DNA of 38,485 nucleotides from Mycobacterium sp. (GCA_020438905.1 JAGQTQ010000136.1:1-38485), one strand, 5' to 3'. Shown: positions 1 to 9,139, counted from the stretch's first letter. Notes: generated by a model not told the origin, from the letters alone. Numbers and translations are program-made.

Positions 1-804
1 GCCGACGGCGTCGCTCTCGTCGACGAAGACGATGGCCGGGGCATTTGCCTTGGCATGTTCGAACAGGTCACGACCCCGTGAGGCACCGTCACCGTCGAAC
101 ATCTCGACGAAGTCCGAGCCGGAGATGGTGAAGAAGGGCACACCGGCTTCGCCTGCCACCGCCCTGGCCAGCAGGGTCTTGCCGGTACCGGGCGGCCCGT
201 AGAGCAGCACGCCTTTGGGGATCTTCGCGCCGAGGGCCTGGTAGCGCCCGGGATTCTGCAGGAAGTCCTTGATCTCGTAGAGCTCCTCGACCGCCTCGTC
301 GGCGCCGGCGACGTCGGCGAAAGTGGTCTGGGGCATGTCCTTGGTCAGCTGTTTGGCACGGGACTTGCCGAAGCCGAATCCCATCCGTCCGCCGGTCTGC
401 ATCCGCGAGAACAGCACGAACAGCGCGATCAGCAGCAGCAGGGGAAGCATGTAGACCAGCAGCGATCCCAGCATGCTGGGCTGGTTGACCGTGGTGTTGG
501 TCTTGATGCCCTTGCCGTTGAGCGAATCGAACAGTGGCACCGCGTAGCCCGTCGGGTACTTGGCGATGACCTTGGCGGAATCGCCGGTGTCGTCATTGGC
601 GCTCTTCAGCTCCAGCCGCAACTGCTGTTCGCGGTCGTCGATCTGTGCGGTGTTGACGTTGTCGGCGTTGATCTGGGCCACCGCGACCGAGGTGTCCACC
701 GGTTTGAAGCCGCGGGTGTCGTCATTGAAGTAGAAGAACAACCAGCCCAGCAGCAGCACGGCGGCGATCACCGTCAAGGTGCGGATAACGTTTTTGCGAT
801 TCAT
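1..804 (-). CDS. ftsH: FtsH membrane AAA+ zinc protease, N-terminal 268 residues (gene runs off the window)
   Basis: N-terminal part of the membrane-anchored, ATP-dependent metalloprotease that removes misfolded or short-lived membrane and cytosolic proteins. The start is the ATG opening MNRKNV. TM1 covers about residues 7-26, an extracytoplasmic domain follows to about 110, and TM2 lies near 112-135. The AAA+ domain begins before the Walker A motif GPPGTGKT (203-210). The Walker B and pore regions are at the window edge; the zinc HExxH and protease domain lie outside. The N-terminal half is close to mycobacterial FtsH, but four positions in the second half differ sharply from the near-invariant family sequence: D237 and D239 in the pore loop (usually FVGVGA), G244 (usually SRVRD) and S264 (usually DEID). 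Identity is certain; whether this copy is fully active, or the bases are correct, is open. Confidence 0.95.
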   Translation of the reverse strand, partial: MNRKNVIRTLTVIAAVLLLGWLFFYFNDDTRGFKPVDTSVAVAQINADNVNTAQIDDREQQLRLELKSANDDTGDSAKVIAKYPTGYAVPLFDSLNGKGIKTNTTVNQPSMLGSLLVYMLPLLLLIALFVLFSRMQTGGRMGFGFGKSRAKQLTKDMPQTTFADVAGADEAVEELYEIKDFLQNPGRYQALGAKIPKGVLLYGPPGTGKTLLARAVAGEAGVPFFTISGSDFVEMFDGDGASRGRDLFEHAKANAPAIVFVDESDAVG

Positions 805-971
805 CGAGCATCGGCCCGCAGGGGCCCCGTCCTTCCCATCACTGCCTGAAGTCTCTCAGGCTACCGCTACCCCAACGTCGGGCGGGGTCCCCAGGGTTTC
901 CAGCGCATGATCAGCCGGTCGGATCCGGGCGACTCCGGCCACCCTGATCCGGCTGTGCTTGGCTGAACACC

Positions 972-1937
972 ATGGTCGCACCGACCGAGAGGCTAATCCG
1001 GGTCAACGGGGTCCGGCTGCGGGTGATCGAGGCGGGCCGCCGGGGCGCACCGTTGGTGATCCTGGCCCACGGCTTCCCGGAACTCGCCCACTCCTGGCGC
1101 CACCAGATCCCCGCCCTGGCCGCGGCCGGCTATCACGTCATGGCACCCGACCAGCGCGGTTACGGCGGCTCGTCGCGCCCGGAGGCCGTGGAGTCCTACG
1201 ACATCATCGCCCTGACCGGCGATCTGGTGGGGCTGATCGACGCCGCCGGCGCCGAACGCGCGACGCTGGTCGGCCACGACTGGGGGGCAGTGGTCGCCTG
1301 GAGCACGCCACTGCTGCACCCCGACCGGGTGGCGGCGGTGGCCGGCTTGAGCGTTCCACCGGTACCCCGGCCGCTCACCCCGCCGACCGCGGCGTTCCGG
1401 CGGATCTTCGGGGAGAACTTCTTCTACATCCTCTATTTCCAGCCACCCGGTGTCGCCGACGCCGAGATGGCCGCCGACCCGCGGCGCGCGATGCGGCGGA
1501 TGCTGGGCGGGATGCGACTGCCCCGGAGCGGCGATAGCGCACAGCGGATGCTGGCACCCGGCCCCGAGGGGTTCATCGAACGGCTTCCCGAACCGGACCG
1601 GCTGCCGGACTGGCTCAGCCCCGCCGACCTGGACCGCTACGTCGCCGAGTTCAGCCGCACCGGCTTCACCGGCGCCCTGAACTGGTACCGCAACTTCGAC
1701 CGCAATTGGCACATCATGGGGCGTGCGGCGGCCCGGACCATCGACGTTCCCGCCCTGTTCGTCGGCGGCACCGCGGACCCGGTGCTGGGTTTCACCAAGA
1801 CCGATCGCGCCACCGAGGTTGTCACCGGCCCCTACCGGCGGGTGATGCTCGACGGCGCCGGGCACTGGATCACCCAGGAACGCCCGCAGGAGGTCAACGC
1901 CGAGTTGCTGAGTTTCCTGTCCGAGGTGAACGCCTGA
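972..1937 (+). CDS. ephA: Epoxide hydrolase, alpha/beta-hydrolase fold (EphA-like)
   Basis: A 321-residue soluble epoxide hydrolase that would open epoxides to vicinal diols through an alkyl-enzyme intermediate; mycobacteria carry several, linked to lipid and xenobiotic detoxification. Visible features are the oxyanion-hole HGFPE (33-37), the nucleophile D103 in GHDWGA, a lid region from about 130 to 240 with candidate ring-opening tyrosines (FFYILYF and NWYRN), the acidic residue in GTADPV and the catalytic histidine in GAGHW near the C-terminus. Length matches EphA (Rv3617, about 322 aa), and lpqG follows downstream on the same strand. The ATG start gives the family N-terminus, with no clear ribosome binding site. 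The gene is divergent from ftsH; the esp genes that separate ftsH and ephA in M. tuberculosis are missing here. Confidence 0.88.
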   Translation: MVAPTERLIRVNGVRLRVIEAGRRGAPLVILAHGFPELAHSWRHQIPALAAAGYHVMAPDQRGYGGSSRPEAVESYDIIALTGDLVGLIDAAGAERATLVGHDWGAVVAWSTPLLHPDRVAAVAGLSVPPVPRPLTPPTAAFRRIFGENFFYILYFQPPGVADAEMAADPRRAMRRMLGGMRLPRSGDSAQRMLAPGPEGFIERLPEPDRLPDWLSPADLDRYVAEFSRTGFTGALNWYRNFDRNWHIMGRAAARTIDVPALFVGGTADPVLGFTKTDRATEVVTGPYRRVMLDGAGHWITQERPQEVNAELLSFLSEVNA

Positions 1938-1962
1938 GGCCTGCGGCGACCCGACCGCACGC

Positions 1963-1968
1963 TACGGT
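1963..1968 (+). promoter_or_regulatory. Candidate -10 box (TACGGT) for a leaderless lpqG transcript
   Basis: TACGGT matches TANNNT and lies 7 nt before the GTG at 1976, the spacing expected if transcription starts on the start codon. No Shine-Dalgarno sequence precedes the gene, and no -35 box is evident, which is common in mycobacteria. Confidence 0.45.
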
Positions 1969-1975
1969 GTGGCTC

Positions 1976-2707
1976 GTGCCGATCACCCCGAATCCCCTGT
2001 CGTCCCGCTCCGTCTTGGCCTGCGCCGCAGCGGCATTGGCCGTGACCGCTCTGTCGGGGTGCGATGCGGCACCGGCCGCCGACACCGGCACCCGGCAGGT
2101 GACCGTGGTGGGCTCCGGCGAGGTTCAGGGGACGCCGGACACGCTGACCGCCGATATCGGTGTCGAGGTGGTGGCCCCTGATGTCAACGCCGCGATGAAT
2201 CAGGCCGGCGAACGCCAGACGGCGGTGATCGACGCCCTGAGCGCCCGGGGAATCGACGCCGAAGACATCAGCACGGCCGCGGTGAGCGTGCAGCCCCAAT
2301 ACGGGGAGAATTCGTTGATAGCCGGCTACCGGGCGGGCAACTCGATAAAGGTCGTCCTCCGCGAACTCGACGCCGCCGCCACGACACTGGCCACCGCGGT
2401 GGCCGCCGGCGGCAACGCCGCCCGGATCAACTCGGTGAGTTTCTCGATCCAGGACGACTCGGCACTGCTCACCGACGCCCGGGCGCGCGCCTTCGACGAC
2501 GCCAGGAACCGCGCCGAGCAGTACGCGGAACTGTCGGGCCTGCCGCTGGGAAAGGTGGTCTCGATCTCCGAGGCGCCGGCCGGATCGCAGCCCCCCGCCC
2601 CGGCGCCGATGCCGGCCCCGACGGGTGCGATGGCTCAGGCTGTTCCGTTGCAGCCCGGCAAGCAGACCGTCGGCTTCGCGGTGACGGTGGTCTGGGAACT
2701 CGGCTGA
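1976..2707 (+). CDS. lpqG: LpqG-like lipoprotein with SIMPL (DUF541) domain
   Basis: A 243-residue exported lipoprotein. The N-terminus has a short hydrophobic signal peptide ending in the lipobox LSGC, so the mature protein should be lipidated at that cysteine and anchored outside the membrane. The rest is a SIMPL/DUF541 domain: it begins RQVTVVGSGEVQGTPD and shows the family's alternating sheet-helix pattern, with ISTAAVSVQPQY and a proline/alanine-rich stretch before the terminal strand QTVGFAVTVVWELG. The biochemical function of SIMPL proteins is not settled. GTG 1976 is preferred because it gives a standard signal peptide and sits under a TANNNT box; GTG 1967 is an in-frame alternative. 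The 3' end converges on hpt 7 bp away. Confidence 0.85.
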   Translation: MPITPNPLSSRSVLACAAAALAVTALSGCDAAPAADTGTRQVTVVGSGEVQGTPDTLTADIGVEVVAPDVNAAMNQAGERQTAVIDALSARGIDAEDISTAAVSVQPQYGENSLIAGYRAGNSIKVVLRELDAAATTLATAVAAGGNAARINSVSFSIQDDSALLTDARARAFDDARNRAEQYAELSGLPLGKVVSISEAPAGSQPPAPAPMPAPTGAMAQAVPLQPGKQTVGFAVTVVWELG

Positions 2708-2714
2708 CCCGCCG

Positions 2715-3290
2715 TCAGGGCGTGTAGACCTTCGGCTCCAGGGTGCCGATGTAAGGCAGGTCGCGGTAGCGCTCGGCGTAGTCCAGGCCGTAACCCACGA
2801 CGAACTCGTTCGGGATGTCGAACCCGACGTAAGTGATGTCGACATCGGCGCGCACAGCTTCGGGTTTTCGCAGCAACGTGCACACCCGCAGCGATTTCGG
2901 CTGCCGGGTGGCGAGGTTGCGCAACAACCAGGACAGCGTCAGGCCGGAGTCGACGATGTCCTCCACGATCAGCACGTCGCGGTCGGCGATGTCCCGGTCG
3001 AGGTCCTTGAGGATGCGCACCACCCCCGAGGATGAGGTCGACGACCCGTAGGAGCTCACCGCCATGAACTCCAACTGGGTGGGCAGCGGGATCGCGCGGG
3101 CCAGGTCGGTGACGAACATCACCGCTCCCTTGAGGACCGTCACCAGCAGCAGGTCCCGGCCGTTCAGGTTGGATGCGTAATCCCTGGCGACGTCGGCGGC
3201 CAACTCGTTGGTCCGGGTTCGAATCTGGTCTTCGGACAACAGAACCGACTTGATGTCCCCGGAATACAGCCCATCCGCCGCCACGCCCAC
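2715..3290 (-). CDS. hpt: Hypoxanthine-guanine phosphoribosyltransferase
   Basis: Purine-salvage enzyme that joins hypoxanthine or guanine to PRPP, giving IMP or GMP in the cytosol. The PRPP-binding loop is [15 protein letters not shown], the flexible-loop region includes [11 protein letters not shown], and [18 protein letters not shown] is the base-binding segment. The sequence is highly similar to mycobacterial Hpt (Rv3624c). The frame stays open far upstream, but homology begins just after GTG 3290 (191 aa) or GTG 3284; I use 3290. It lies 29 bp downstream of tilS on the same strand, an order found across actinobacteria, so the two are probably co-transcribed. Confidence 0.93.
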   Translation of the reverse strand: MGVAADGLYSGDIKSVLLSEDQIRTRTNELAADVARDYASNLNGRDLLLVTVLKGAVMFVTDLARAIPLPTQLEFMAVSSYGSSTSSSGVVRILKDLDRDIADRDVLIVEDIVDSGLTLSWLLRNLATRQPKSLRVCTLLRKPEAVRADVDITYVGFDIPNEFVVGYGLDYAERYRDLPYIGTLEPKVYTP

Positions 3291-3319
3291 AGCGTGCCAT
3301 GCCGCCGTCGGCCAGACAA

Positions 3320-4282
3320 TCAGACCGGCTCGCTGCGCAGCGTCAGAACGCCCTCCCGACGCTCGACGAACAGCCGGGTGCTCGGCACGTTCCAGCCGAC
3401 CGCCACCCCGCCCTGGCCCCGCCACCGGGTCACCAGCGCGTCGACCGCCCGGATCTGGTGGTCGGTGAGGCCAGCGGCACCGCCGCCGAGCAACCAGCCG
3501 CGGATGACCCGGCGGCGCAGCGACCCGGGAAGCGTCGTCAGGGCGCCGACGGCCAGGTCCGGTCCGGACCGCGCGGCCGCAAGCTCCCCGTCGGCCAGCG
3601 AATCCAGAACGTCGGTGTCCTCCCGCAGGGCCGAGGCGGTGCGGGCCAGCGCCTCGGCCACCCCCCGGCCCAGCACGTCCTCCATCAGCGGGAGCACCTC
3701 GGTGCGAAGCCGCACCCGGGTGAAGCGGCGGTCGGAATTGTGCGGGTCGTCCCAGGCGGTCAGACCCAGTTCCGCGCAGACGGCGTGGGTGGTGGCCCGC
3801 CGCACCCCCAGCAGCGGCCGATACCAGGGCGGGTCGCAGTCCCGCATCCCGGCGATCGACCGCGGGCCGGATCCCCGGCCCAACCCCAACAGCACCGTCT
3901 CGGCCTGATCGTCGAGGGTGTGGGCCAACAGGACCGGGGCACCGTCGCGCGCCGCCTCCAGAGCGACGTAGCGGGCCGAGCGGGCGGCGGCTTCCGGGCC
4001 GCCGCGGGAGCCCACCTGAACCCGCAGCACCCGCGCCGCCGCACAACCGAGGTCCATCGCCTGGCTCCGCGCGCTCTGCGCGACGGCGTCGGACCCGGTT
4101 TGCAGACCGTGATCGACGATCAGGGCCGTGGTCGGGCGGACGGCGGCGGCCACCGCGGTCAACGCCAGCGAGTCCGGTCCGCCGGACAGCGCCACGCACC
4201 AGCGCGGCGCGTCGGCGAGCCGGCTCGCGGCGAAATCCGACAGCCTCGCGCGCAGCCCGGCTACAGCACCCGGTCGATCCAC
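3320..4282 (-). CDS. tilS: tRNA(Ile)-lysidine synthase
   Basis: TilS (MesJ, Rv3625c-like), 320 aa, converts C34 of tRNA-Ile(CAU) to lysidine using ATP and lysine, so that the tRNA reads AUA. The PP-loop motif SGGPDS is at residues 33-38, followed by VDHGL and [22 protein letters not shown], the conserved N-terminal synthetase core; a helical segment and a short C-terminal domain follow. GTG 4282 gives [12 protein letters not shown], matching the mycobacterial N-terminus. The start overlaps the 3' end of the upstream metalloprotease by 22 bp, so translation is likely coupled. A longer frame reaches to 4336 but would extend into the neighbour without homology. Confidence 0.92.
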   Translation of the reverse strand: MDRPGAVAGLRARLSDFAASRLADAPRWCVALSGGPDSLALTAVAAAVRPTTALIVDHGLQTGSDAVAQSARSQAMDLGCAAARVLRVQVGSRGGPEAAARSARYVALEAARDGAPVLLAHTLDDQAETVLLGLGRGSGPRSIAGMRDCDPPWYRPLLGVRRATTHAVCAELGLTAWDDPHNSDRRFTRVRLRTEVLPLMEDVLGRGVAEALARTASALREDTDVLDSLADGELAAARSGPDLAVGALTTLPGSLRRRVIRGWLLGGGAAGLTDHQIRAVDALVTRWRGQGGVAVGWNVPSTRLFVERREGVLTLRSEPV

Positions 4283-5346
4283 CGCTGCGGATTCTCGATC
4301 TCGGCGGGAAGTGGCAACGTCTCCGGACCCGACCACACGCTGTTGAAGCGCGTCATCCCCACGCGGTCGACGACATGGTCGACGAAAGCCCGGCCGCGGG
4401 TGTACTGGCTGAGTTTGGCATCGACACCCAGCAACGCACGCAGCAGCCGCTGCAGCGGCGGTTGTTTGCGGTGACGCCGTTCATCGAAACGGCTCCGGAT
4501 CAGGTGAACCGACGGCACCACCGCCGGTCCCACGGCATCCATGACGTAGTCGGCGTGGCCCTCCAGCAAAGTGCCCAGGACCAGAAGCCGATCGAGGGCG
4601 GCGCGCTGGGGCTCCGATTGCACCGCACGCAGCAATCCCACGATTCCGCCCGGCTCGGAGGAGTGGCCGGGCGACCGTTTTCGAACGAAGTCAGCGAGTC
4701 CGCCGAGCATGTGGGCGACGTCGTCGTCACGCTCGGAGGTCAGCACAGACAACGCATTCGACATGTGTCCGGCCAACCACGGATTGGCGGTGAATTGGAC
4801 CCGATGGGTCACTTCGTGCAGGCACACCCAGAGCCGGAAGTCCTTCGGCGTCAGCCGCAGCTGCCGTTCGACGGCGATCACGTTCGGATAGACCAGCAGT
4901 AACGCGCCCTGCCCGTCTGGCCGCCCAGAGGCGAACGGGTCGTATTGTCCCAGAATGCCGGAGGAGATGAAGGCCAGCACCGCGCCGGTCTGCGCGCCGG
5001 CGATGCGAGCCGCCAACCGGCCGCTCGGAGTCGGCGCCCCGCCCGTCATCACGCGCATGGAGTCCGAGGCCGACCGTATCCATTGCTCGCGGTCGACGAT
5101 GAGCGCCTCATCCACCGGCGCGTCATCGGCCAGCTGGGTCACCTCGCGCACCGGCGCCTCAGCGGCCCGCGCCGCTCCGGCGAGCTCGTCGATGGCCTGC
5201 CTGCGGGTGTAGTCGGTGGCGGGCGGGCCGGGACGGGCCAGGCGGGCACCCACGGTGCCGGCGAACCGCCAGTCGACGGCTCGGCCCAGATTAGGTCCGG
5301 ACCCGGTCACCGGCCCGGGTGCGCGGCGGAGGGGTTCACGAACCAC
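4261..5346 (-). CDS. DUF2342-type zinc-dependent metalloprotease (Rv3626c-like)
   Basis: A 361-residue cytosolic protein of the actinobacterial family annotated as zinc-dependent metalloprotease or 'coenzyme F420 biosynthesis-associated'. The zinc motif HEVTH is at residues 177-181, and a candidate third ligand is E262 in [11 protein letters not shown]. The N-terminal part includes a conserved helical region and [17 protein letters not shown] ahead of the HExxH. No signal peptide or TM is seen. The GTG start lies 11 bp inside the end of the upstream carboxypeptidase gene, and the 3' end overlaps tilS, so the run Rv3627c-Rv3626c-tilS-hpt reads as one operon. The substrate is unknown to me; the F420 label is a database inheritance I cannot support from sequence. 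Confidence 0.82.
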   Translation of the reverse strand: MVREPLRRAPGPVTGSGPNLGRAVDWRFAGTVGARLARPGPPATDYTRRQAIDELAGAARAAEAPVREVTQLADDAPVDEALIVDREQWIRSASDSMRVMTGGAPTPSGRLAARIAGAQTGAVLAFISSGILGQYDPFASGRPDGQGALLLVYPNVIAVERQLRLTPKDFRLWVCLHEVTHRVQFTANPWLAGHMSNALSVLTSERDDDVAHMLGGLADFVRKRSPGHSSEPGGIVGLLRAVQSEPQRAALDRLLVLGTLLEGHADYVMDAVGPAVVPSVHLIRSRFDERRHRKQPPLQRLLRALLGVDAKLSQYTRGRAFVDHVVDRVGMTRFNSVWSGPETLPLPAEIENPQRWIDRVL

Positions 5347-6715
5347 AGCCGCAGGTTCGCAGAACGCCGGCCAGCGCGTCCAGTGCGGTGCGGCCCTCCA
5401 TCCCGGCGTTGTTGGAGATGAACGCGAAGGTCAGTACCCGGCCGCCGGCATCGGTGACGATCCCGGCCAGGGAATTGGTCTTGGTCAGCGAACCGGTCTT
5501 GGCCCGCAGCCATCCGGCCGAGGAGTTCACCGGATCCCCGCCAAGGAAACGCCCCGACAGGGTGCCGCTGCCTCCGGCCACCGGCAGCATGTCCACCATC
5601 GGCCTCAGTTGCGGGTGGTCGGGTCCGGCGGCGGCACCGACCGCGGAATTCAGGGTGCGCGCGGTGAGCAGATTGGCCACCGACAGCCCACTGCAGTCGA
5701 CCAGCGACGCCCCGGCCATATCGATCCCGTTCGACGCCAACTTGCTGATCACCGCATCGACGGCCCCGGCGAAACTGGCCGGATGGCCGGTCGCCCTGGC
5801 CACCTCGCGCCCGATGGTCTCGGCCATCACATTGTCCGAGGCGGTCATCATCTGGCGCAGCCGTTCGATCAGCGGCGCGGACTGGACCGAAGCCAGTTGC
5901 CGCCCGCCGGCCGGGCCCGGAGCGAAGGTGACAGTGGCCGGGTCCAACCCGAGCGCCACCGCCAGCGCGCGTCCGGCATCCAGCGCCGGTGTCGGCGAGC
6001 GTCTCGATTCGAAGGTCGTCGGCTGGATACGTCCGGCGTCGAGCATCACCGACTGGATCGGGGAGATGTCGCCGCCGGCGATATCGGCCGGATCCCAGCC
6101 CGGGGCCATATCGGGCCCGGTGAACAGCGAGTTGTCCACCTGGACGGCCGTCGGCGTTATCCCGCTCTTACGGACCTGGTCGGCGAGGTCGGAGATGCGG
6201 GCCGCGTCCCGGTACCAGGTGTCCTCATCGGGTGGCGCCGCGGAGAGAACCGGGTCTCCCCCGCCGACGAGAACCACCACACCGGGCATCCGGGTCTGGT
6301 CGGCAGCCTGTACGACGGTGGTCAGCCGCGCATCGCGGTCGAGGGTGAGCAGTGCGGCCGCCGTCGTCAGGATCTTGTTGGTCGACGCGGGTTGCATGGG
6401 GACGTCGGCACGCTGTTCCCAGATCTGAGTTCCGGTGCGCGCGTCGGATACCTCGCCGGTGAGATTGCCGAGGTTGGGATCGGCAACCGCGGCGGCCAGG
6501 GCCGCGGTCATCCCCTGGGTGGTCGGGACGGCCGCCGAATCGGCCAGCGGAACCAGAGCCGGCCGGGACGCCGCCGGGGGACGCGGAGCCGGAGCCGAGG
6601 CATTGCTCCTGCCTCCGGAACCGAGCAGAGCCGCGGCCGCCACAACCGCGGCGACCAGCGCGATCACCGCCACGGCGAGCACCACGTGGCCGCGGTGCCG
6701 AGGTTTCCCAAGCAT
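5336..6715 (-). CDS. dacB: D-alanyl-D-alanine carboxypeptidase/endopeptidase, PBP4 (DacB) family
   Basis: A 459-residue penicillin-binding protein of class C type 4 (Rv3627c-like) that trims or cleaves peptidoglycan stem peptides outside the membrane. After [10 protein letters not shown] comes one N-terminal TM or signal anchor (about residues 11-32). All three active-site motifs are present: STNK with S111 and K114, SDN at 293-295 and KTG at 406-408. The segment between the first two motifs is long, as expected for PBP4 enzymes. The ATG at 6715 is chosen because it opens directly onto the TM segment; the frame is open further upstream but without such a start. It is divergent from ppa and overlaps the next gene in its operon by 11 bp. 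Confidence 0.9.
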   Translation of the reverse strand: MLGKPRHRGHVVLAVAVIALVAAVVAAAALLGSGGRSNASAPAPRPPAASRPALVPLADSAAVPTTQGMTAALAAAVADPNLGNLTGEVSDARTGTQIWEQRADVPMQPASTNKILTTAAALLTLDRDARLTTVVQAADQTRMPGVVVLVGGGDPVLSAAPPDEDTWYRDAARISDLADQVRKSGITPTAVQVDNSLFTGPDMAPGWDPADIAGGDISPIQSVMLDAGRIQPTTFESRRSPTPALDAGRALAVALGLDPATVTFAPGPAGGRQLASVQSAPLIERLRQMMTASDNVMAETIGREVARATGHPASFAGAVDAVISKLASNGIDMAGASLVDCSGLSVANLLTARTLNSAVGAAAGPDHPQLRPMVDMLPVAGGSGTLSGRFLGGDPVNSSAGWLRAKTGSLTKTNSLAGIVTDAGGRVLTFAFISNNAGMEGRTALDALAGVLRTCGCGS

Positions 6716-6833
6716 GGCTCTCCTACACTTTTGCCTTTCATTGTGCCCAACGATGCGGTGCCGACGCGAATCCCTCGTTAGGGTTATGCACCGTCGCCAG
6801 CGGGCGGCCCGAGGAGCAAGAAGGAGTCGCGCG

Positions 6834-7322
6834 GTGCAGTTCGACGTCATGATCGAAATCCCGAAGGGCCAGCGCAACAAATACGAGGTCGACCACAAGA
6901 CCGGTCGGCTGCGCTTGGATCGCTACCTGTACACGCCGATGGGCTACCCGGCCGACTACGGATACATCGAGGACACCCTCGGGGAGGACGGCGACCCGCT
7001 GGACGCCCTGGTGCTGCTGCCGGAATCGGTGCATCCCGGCGTGACCGTGGAAGCCCGGCCGGTGGCGATGTTCAAGATGGTCGACGACGCCGGCGGCGAC
7101 GACAAGGTGATCTGCGTGCCGGCCGGCGATCCGCGCTGGGACCATATCGGCGATCTCGCCGACGTGCCGCATTTCGAGCTCGAGGCGATCAAGCACTTCT
7201 TCATGCACTACAAGGACCTCGAGCCCGGCAAGTTCGTCGAAGCCGCGAGCTTCGTCGGCCGCGCCGAGGCAGAAGAAGAGGTGGAGCGCTCGCGTCAGCG
7301 CTTCGTCTCCGAAGGGCACTGA
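6834..7322 (+). CDS. ppa: Inorganic pyrophosphatase, family I
   Basis: A 162-residue soluble, Mg-dependent pyrophosphatase (Rv3628-like) that hydrolyses PPi to drive biosynthesis. The family I signature is the metal-binding acidic run DGDPLD in the segment [30 protein letters not shown] and VPAGDPRWD are also typical. The start is GTG 6834, giving the known N-terminus [24 protein letters not shown] at 6821-6826 is a good ribosome binding site 7 nt before it. Length equals that of the M. tuberculosis enzyme. A TAGGGT box at 6779-6784 could be its promoter. Confidence 0.96.
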   Translation: MQFDVMIEIPKGQRNKYEVDHKTGRLRLDRYLYTPMGYPADYGYIEDTLGEDGDPLDALVLLPESVHPGVTVEARPVAMFKMVDDAGGDDKVICVPAGDPRWDHIGDLADVPHFELEAIKHFFMHYKDLEPGKFVEAASFVGRAEAEEEVERSRQRFVSEGH

Positions 7323-7414
7323 CCCGCAGCATCCCCCCGGGGGTGAGAGTTTTCCTGGCCGTAACGTGCGGTAACCCGGCTGTGTCGTCGGTCTCCGATG
7401 CTTGGAGAATGTTG

Positions 7415-7936
7415 ATGCATCAGGGCATCGGGCTTGACGCCTTCAACGAGTTGCCGACCCGCAAGGCGGTTCATGCGCTCTATGAGTGCTGCAACAGCGT
7501 GACGATGGCATCCGATCTGGCCGGGGGGCGTCCGTATCCGTGCCACGACGCGCTGTTCCGGCGGGCCGACTCGCTGCTGTTCGCGCTTCCGGAGCCGGCC
7601 ATCGACGACATCCTGGAGTCCTACCCCAAAGTGGGCAGCAGGCCGGGCAGCGCCCGTTCACACGCCGAACAGTGCGCGCTGTGGGACGACCATCCCGGTG
7701 TGATGCAGCTTCTGGACAGTTCGGCCCGCGGCTACGCCGAGAAGTTCGGCTTCGATTTCGTCATGCATCTCGGGGACGGATCCACGGCGTCGGCGGTGAT
7801 CACCGCGATCGCCGACCGGATGCACAACGACACCGAGACCGAGCGCAAGGTCGTCCGCAACGAGATCGCCCGGCTCAACCGCAGCAGGCTCGAGCGCATG
7901 CTCGGACCCGAGGCCGGCTACGACAACTGGGTTTGA
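7415..7936 (+). CDS. OHCU decarboxylase-like protein (UraD family)
   Basis: A 173-residue all-helical protein of the 2-oxo-4-hydroxy-4-carboxy-5-ureidoimidazoline decarboxylase family. In the uric-acid route this enzyme turns OHCU into S-allantoin. Recognisable segments are FNELPTRKAVHALYECC, the SHAEQ motif carrying the conserved glutamate, YAEKFGFDFVM and a C-terminal ERKVVRNEIARLNRSRLERML. The in-frame ATG at 7415 follows GGAGA (7404-7408) by 6 nt; ATG 7409 and an upstream GTG 7343 are less convincing. No uricase, HIU hydrolase or allantoinase is nearby, so a role in urate breakdown is uncertain here. Many actinobacteria keep such an orphan copy, and an unrelated substrate is possible. Confidence 0.75.
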   Translation: MHQGIGLDAFNELPTRKAVHALYECCNSVTMASDLAGGRPYPCHDALFRRADSLLFALPEPAIDDILESYPKVGSRPGSARSHAEQCALWDDHPGVMQLLDSSARGYAEKFGFDFVMHLGDGSTASAVITAIADRMHNDTETERKVVRNEIARLNRSRLERMLGPEAGYDNWV

Positions 7937-7952
7937 GCTGTAACCGGCCGGA

Positions 7953-8921
7953 TCAGCGCGAGTCGCTGAATCTGGTCTTGATCAGGCTGGCAACCATGGT
8001 CAGGAACAAGGTGAGCACGATCACCGCCAGACTCAGCAGGGTGGGAATCTCGGGTACCGCGACGGCCCGACCGCCGTTGATGAAGGGCACCTCGTTGTCG
8101 TGCAGGGCGTGCAGCAGCAGCTTGACGCCGATGAAGAACAGGATGAACGCCAGGCCCTGGGACAGGTAGACCAGGCGGCCGAGCAGATCCCCCAGCAGGA
8201 AGTACAGCTGGCGCAAGCCCATCAGCGCGAACACGTTGGCCGCGAACACCAGGTACGGCTCCTTGGTCAACCCGTAGATCGCCGGGATCGAATCGAAGGC
8301 GAACAGCAGGTCGGTGGTGGCGAGGGCGACGATCACCAGGAACATCGGGGTCATCACCCGTTTGCTGCCCCGTTTGACGTAGAGCTTCAGGCCGTGCCAG
8401 GTGTGGGTGGAGTTCAGGTAGGTCTTGGCGAACCTGACCACCGCGTTGTCCGCGTCGTCGCTGTGTTCGGTGTCGCGGGCCAGCTTGACCGCGGTGAAGA
8501 CCAGGAACGCCCCGAACAGGTAGAAGATCCAGGAGAACTGCTGGATGGCAACGGCGCCCAGTGCGATGAACACCCCGCGGAACACCAACGCCAGCACGAT
8601 CCCTACCAGCAGCGCCTGCTGCTGGTAGATCCTGGGGACCTTGAAACTGGCCATGATGATGATGAAGATGAACAGGTTGTCGACCGACAGGCTGTACTCG
8701 GTGAGCCAGCCCGCGTAGAACTCCAGGCCGAACTGGCTGCCGTGGTAATGCCACAGCCAGAACCCGAACAGCAGCGCCAATCCGACATAGATGCTGAGCG
8801 CGGTCACACATTCGCGCCGGCTCGGTTCGTGCGGGCGACGGGCGAACACGACGACGTCCACGACCAGGACCGCCAGCGTCACCGCCATGGTGATGGCCCA
8901 TTCCAGCCCGGATACGTTCAC
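7953..8921 (-). CDS. TerC-family integral membrane protein, probable manganese exporter
   Basis: A 322-residue polytopic membrane protein with about eight or nine hydrophobic segments. TerC/Alx proteins export Mn2+ (known for Alx/MntP-class systems) or are linked to tellurite and metal resistance. The two TerC acidic motifs are present: SVDNLFIF (first repeat) and FAFDSIPAIYG (second repeat), expected to form the metal path. The start is GTG 8921, placed by the strong Shine-Dalgarno GGAGGT (plus-strand 8930-8935), 8 nt upstream. That Shine-Dalgarno lies in a hairpin belonging to a candidate yybP-ykoY manganese riboswitch, which strongly supports a manganese role. It is convergent with the UraD-like gene and divergent from the Pls-like synthetase. 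Confidence 0.85.
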   Translation of the reverse strand: MNVSGLEWAITMAVTLAVLVVDVVVFARRPHEPSRRECVTALSIYVGLALLFGFWLWHYHGSQFGLEFYAGWLTEYSLSVDNLFIFIIIMASFKVPRIYQQQALLVGIVLALVFRGVFIALGAVAIQQFSWIFYLFGAFLVFTAVKLARDTEHSDDADNAVVRFAKTYLNSTHTWHGLKLYVKRGSKRVMTPMFLVIVALATTDLLFAFDSIPAIYGLTKEPYLVFAANVFALMGLRQLYFLLGDLLGRLVYLSQGLAFILFFIGVKLLLHALHDNEVPFINGGRAVAVPEIPTLLSLAVIVLTLFLTMVASLIKTRFSDSR

Positions 8922-8927
8922 GCGGTA

Positions 8928-9055
8928 AGACCTCCGGCCGTTTCCAACACGCCCGAGGTCTCTTCCGCCGCCCAGGCGGCCCGCGGAACCGGACGGCCGA
9001 TGGACGGCCGACGTGGTGACGACACCGCGACGAAGGAATACTCCCCTCTGCGAGA
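8928..9055 (-). promoter_or_regulatory. Candidate yybP-ykoY manganese riboswitch with Shine-Dalgarno-sequestering switch, upstream of terC
   Basis: On the minus strand the leader carries GAGGGGAGTA (plus-strand 9039-9048), the hallmark 5' segment of the yybP-ykoY aptamer, then a helical GC-rich core, then AGACCTC (plus-strand 8955-8961), the usual 3' closing segment. GAGG and CCTC can form the base of the aptamer. The same AGACCTC is perfectly complementary (7 bp) to GAGGTCT at plus-strand 8928-8934, which contains the terC Shine-Dalgarno. The two pairings exclude each other: when Mn2+ stabilises the aptamer, the ribosome site is freed. This is an ON-switch reading from sequence and family knowledge; no covariance model was run. 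Confidence 0.75.
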
Positions 9056-9133
9056 GGCAAGTGTGGCAGGCCCAGTTCGCTTCGGCGACACCGGGTCAGC
9101 GCCGAGCACCCCCCGCGCCGCGTTCCTTGACCC

Positions 9134-9139
9134 TAGGAT
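9134..9139 (+). promoter_or_regulatory. Candidate -10 box (TAGGAT) for the Pls-like gene
   Basis: TAGGAT lies 8 nt before GTG 9148, consistent with a leaderless or nearly leaderless transcript. It supports 9148 over the in-frame GTG at 9013, which would put the N-terminus inside the divergent terC riboswitch. Confidence 0.5.

Noticed and set aside
7322-7345. Terminator after ppa (CCCCCCGGGGG)
   Set aside because: The stem would have almost no loop and only a short TTTT some bases later, too weak to call.
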